DNA of 64,000 nucleotides from Candidatus Melainabacteria bacterium (GTDB lineage: Bacteria; Cyanobacteriota; Vampirovibrionia; Obscuribacterales; Obscuribacteraceae), in the NCBI GenBank assembly GCA_003963305.1, contig RXJR01000003.1, forward strand, positions 177,706 to 241,705. Direction: 5' to 3'. How positions within the stretch are numbered: position 1 is the stretch's first letter; every line of letters starts with the position of its first letter. This document shows positions 63,165 through 64,000 of the stretch, one piece after another. Below the pieces are notes generated by a model, which saw nothing but the letters and a program-made list of their open reading frames with translations, did no database searches and was not told the DNA's origin. A program made the position numbers and the translations under genes.

Positions 63165-64000
63165 ATGAGATCGAAGAATTTCTTCCCGTCAAATACCATT
63201 TTAGCGGCGCTGCCGACGTTTACTTGCTGCTTGCTTTCGACGCAATCAGCGTTCTGTCAGGAATTGAAGCCATTGCGTCCGATGCGGAGTCCGACCACAA
63301 GTGGTGTCACTTCGTCCGAAGAGCAGTTGCGTGTGCCTCGCGTGCAATCGGCTGCTTCGATGCCATCCAAAACCGCCTCTGCAGCGAGCGCGAAGCCTGC
63401 TGCAAATGCATCGCCCCTGGAACGGGGAAAGTATTTTTCCAGACATGGTGCTTATAGCGATGCGTTCAATTTTTTCACTAAAGCTGCCGATGCTGATCCG
63501 AAAAACCCGGAGCCGTATAATCGTCGCGCCCGCGTAGAATGGCAACTTGAGAAGAACGACGAAGCCCTGGAAGACGTGCGCTATGCAATCAAGTTGAACC
63601 CTGATTATGCAGAGGCTTTTTGTACGCGAGCTCAAATACTAAATTCAATGGGCAAATACCACGATGCAATCGTCGATACCGCCCTTGCCATGGAATTGAA
63701 ACCGCGTCTTAAAGAGGCTTACACGATTCAAGCGAGTGCCTATCGCAATTTGAAGCAATATCATGAAGCCGATGAATTGATGCAGAAACTGGCAGCTATT
63801 CCTGACCCCATCTCTGCTTTCGATGAATGGTCGCCGAACATAGACTATACGCAATACATTGCCGACCTGCAGTCACGTGTTCGTCAGCACTTCCAGCCCC
63901 CGATGGGAGCCGTGTACCCGCCGATTGTCGTTCTGTTCAAGATGCATCGAAACGGTCAGGTTTCTGACGTTCGCGTTAATACTGCCGGTGTTGCCACCGC
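63165..64000 (+). CDS. Exported TPR protein with TonB-like C-terminus, cut by window edge
   Basis: ATG 63165 opens MRSKNFFPSNTILAALPTFT, a signal-type start (LPTFTCCLLSTQSAFC), and the frame stays open to the right edge (278 codons seen). After a Ser/Ala linker come at least three TPR units: YFSRHGAYSDAFNFFTKAAD, PEPYNRRARVEWQLEKNDEA, AFCTRAQILNSMGKYHDAIV. From ~250 the sequence HFQPPMGAVYPPIVVLFKMH and GQVSDVRVNTAG enters a TonB-like domain. It is 68 bases after the LQGGV-repeat gene and may be in the same transcript. TPR plus TonB-C proteins of this type occur in many copies in Vampirovibrionia as I recall; their function is unknown. Confidence 0.75.
   Translation, partial: MRSKNFFPSNTILAALPTFTCCLLSTQSAFCQELKPLRPMRSPTTSGVTSSEEQLRVPRVQSAASMPSKTASAASAKPAANASPLERGKYFSRHGAYSDAFNFFTKAADADPKNPEPYNRRARVEWQLEKNDEALEDVRYAIKLNPDYAEAFCTRAQILNSMGKYHDAIVDTALAMELKPRLKEAYTIQASAYRNLKQYHEADELMQKLAAIPDPISAFDEWSPNIDYTQYIADLQSRVRQHFQPPMGAVYPPIVVLFKMHRNGQVSDVRVNTAGVAT

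Overview
The window looks like chromosome from a Gram-negative-type bacterium of roughly 50% GC. It has an RND pump with adaptor, UppP, periplasmic-style CtpA and many Sec-exported proteins. The style fits the Vampirovibrionia (Melainabacteria, non-photosynthetic relatives of Cyanobacteria, perhaps Obscuribacterales): TPR proteins with TonB-like C-termini, Gln/Pro/Gly-rich secreted proteins full of short repeats, and a futalosine-route menaquinone gene. This placement is inference from gene style, because there is no rRNA in the window. I see no tRNA, rRNA, CRISPR array or insertion sequence.

Layout. 1-6.3 kb: the start of a UspA gene, an exported TPR protein, a DUF1003 membrane protein, a PATAN/DUF4388 protein with a degenerate GGDEF-like C-terminus, and hypotheticals. 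6.6-10.6 kb: a Dam-type adenine methylase and a probable cognate restriction enzyme on the same strand, separated by a small secreted repeat protein and a pirin that sits behind an 18-bp palindrome. 10.7-14.5 kb: the circularly permuted ATP-grasp / alpha-E / transglutaminase cluster, whose last gene ends in an eightfold CAATAG array. 15.6-22.3 kb: two very large paralogous polytopic membrane proteins that share upstream sequence boxes. 23-28.8 kb: AcrA/AcrB-type RND efflux genes divergent from a TetR regulator with a clear operator. 29.8-33.3 kb: a glycogen-debranching enzyme fused to a 450-residue N-terminal region carrying HELTH. 33.9-38.2 kb: two low-complexity exported proteins and a CtpA protease. 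38.4-45.1 kb: UbiD, an EEP hydrolase, cytidine deaminase, and the coupled rel/rdgB pair. 45.3-54 kb: mostly single housekeeping or envelope genes. 54.1-57.4 kb: a lipoate ligase-family protein, thymidine phosphorylase and MqnA. 58.3-64 kb: a membrane Ser/Thr kinase, UppP overlapping a PilZ protein, and two TonB-like exported proteins, the last one cut by the window edge.

The most unusual pattern is a set of gene ends followed by diverged tandem copies of the gene's own last codons together with the stop codon. It is clearest at 47014-47187 (at least five clean copies), 1733-1877, 2478-2566, 22325-22376, 59586-59645, 54985-55035 and 10698-10745. Two convergent partner genes take their own stop codons from inside such arrays. 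I know of no described element that behaves this way. It could be slippage at gene ends, a stop-buffering or transcript-end feature, or the remains of shortened C-terminal repeats.

Start codons below were chosen by Shine-Dalgarno spacing, signal-peptide position or overlap with the upstream gene. Alternatives are noted where the choice is weak.
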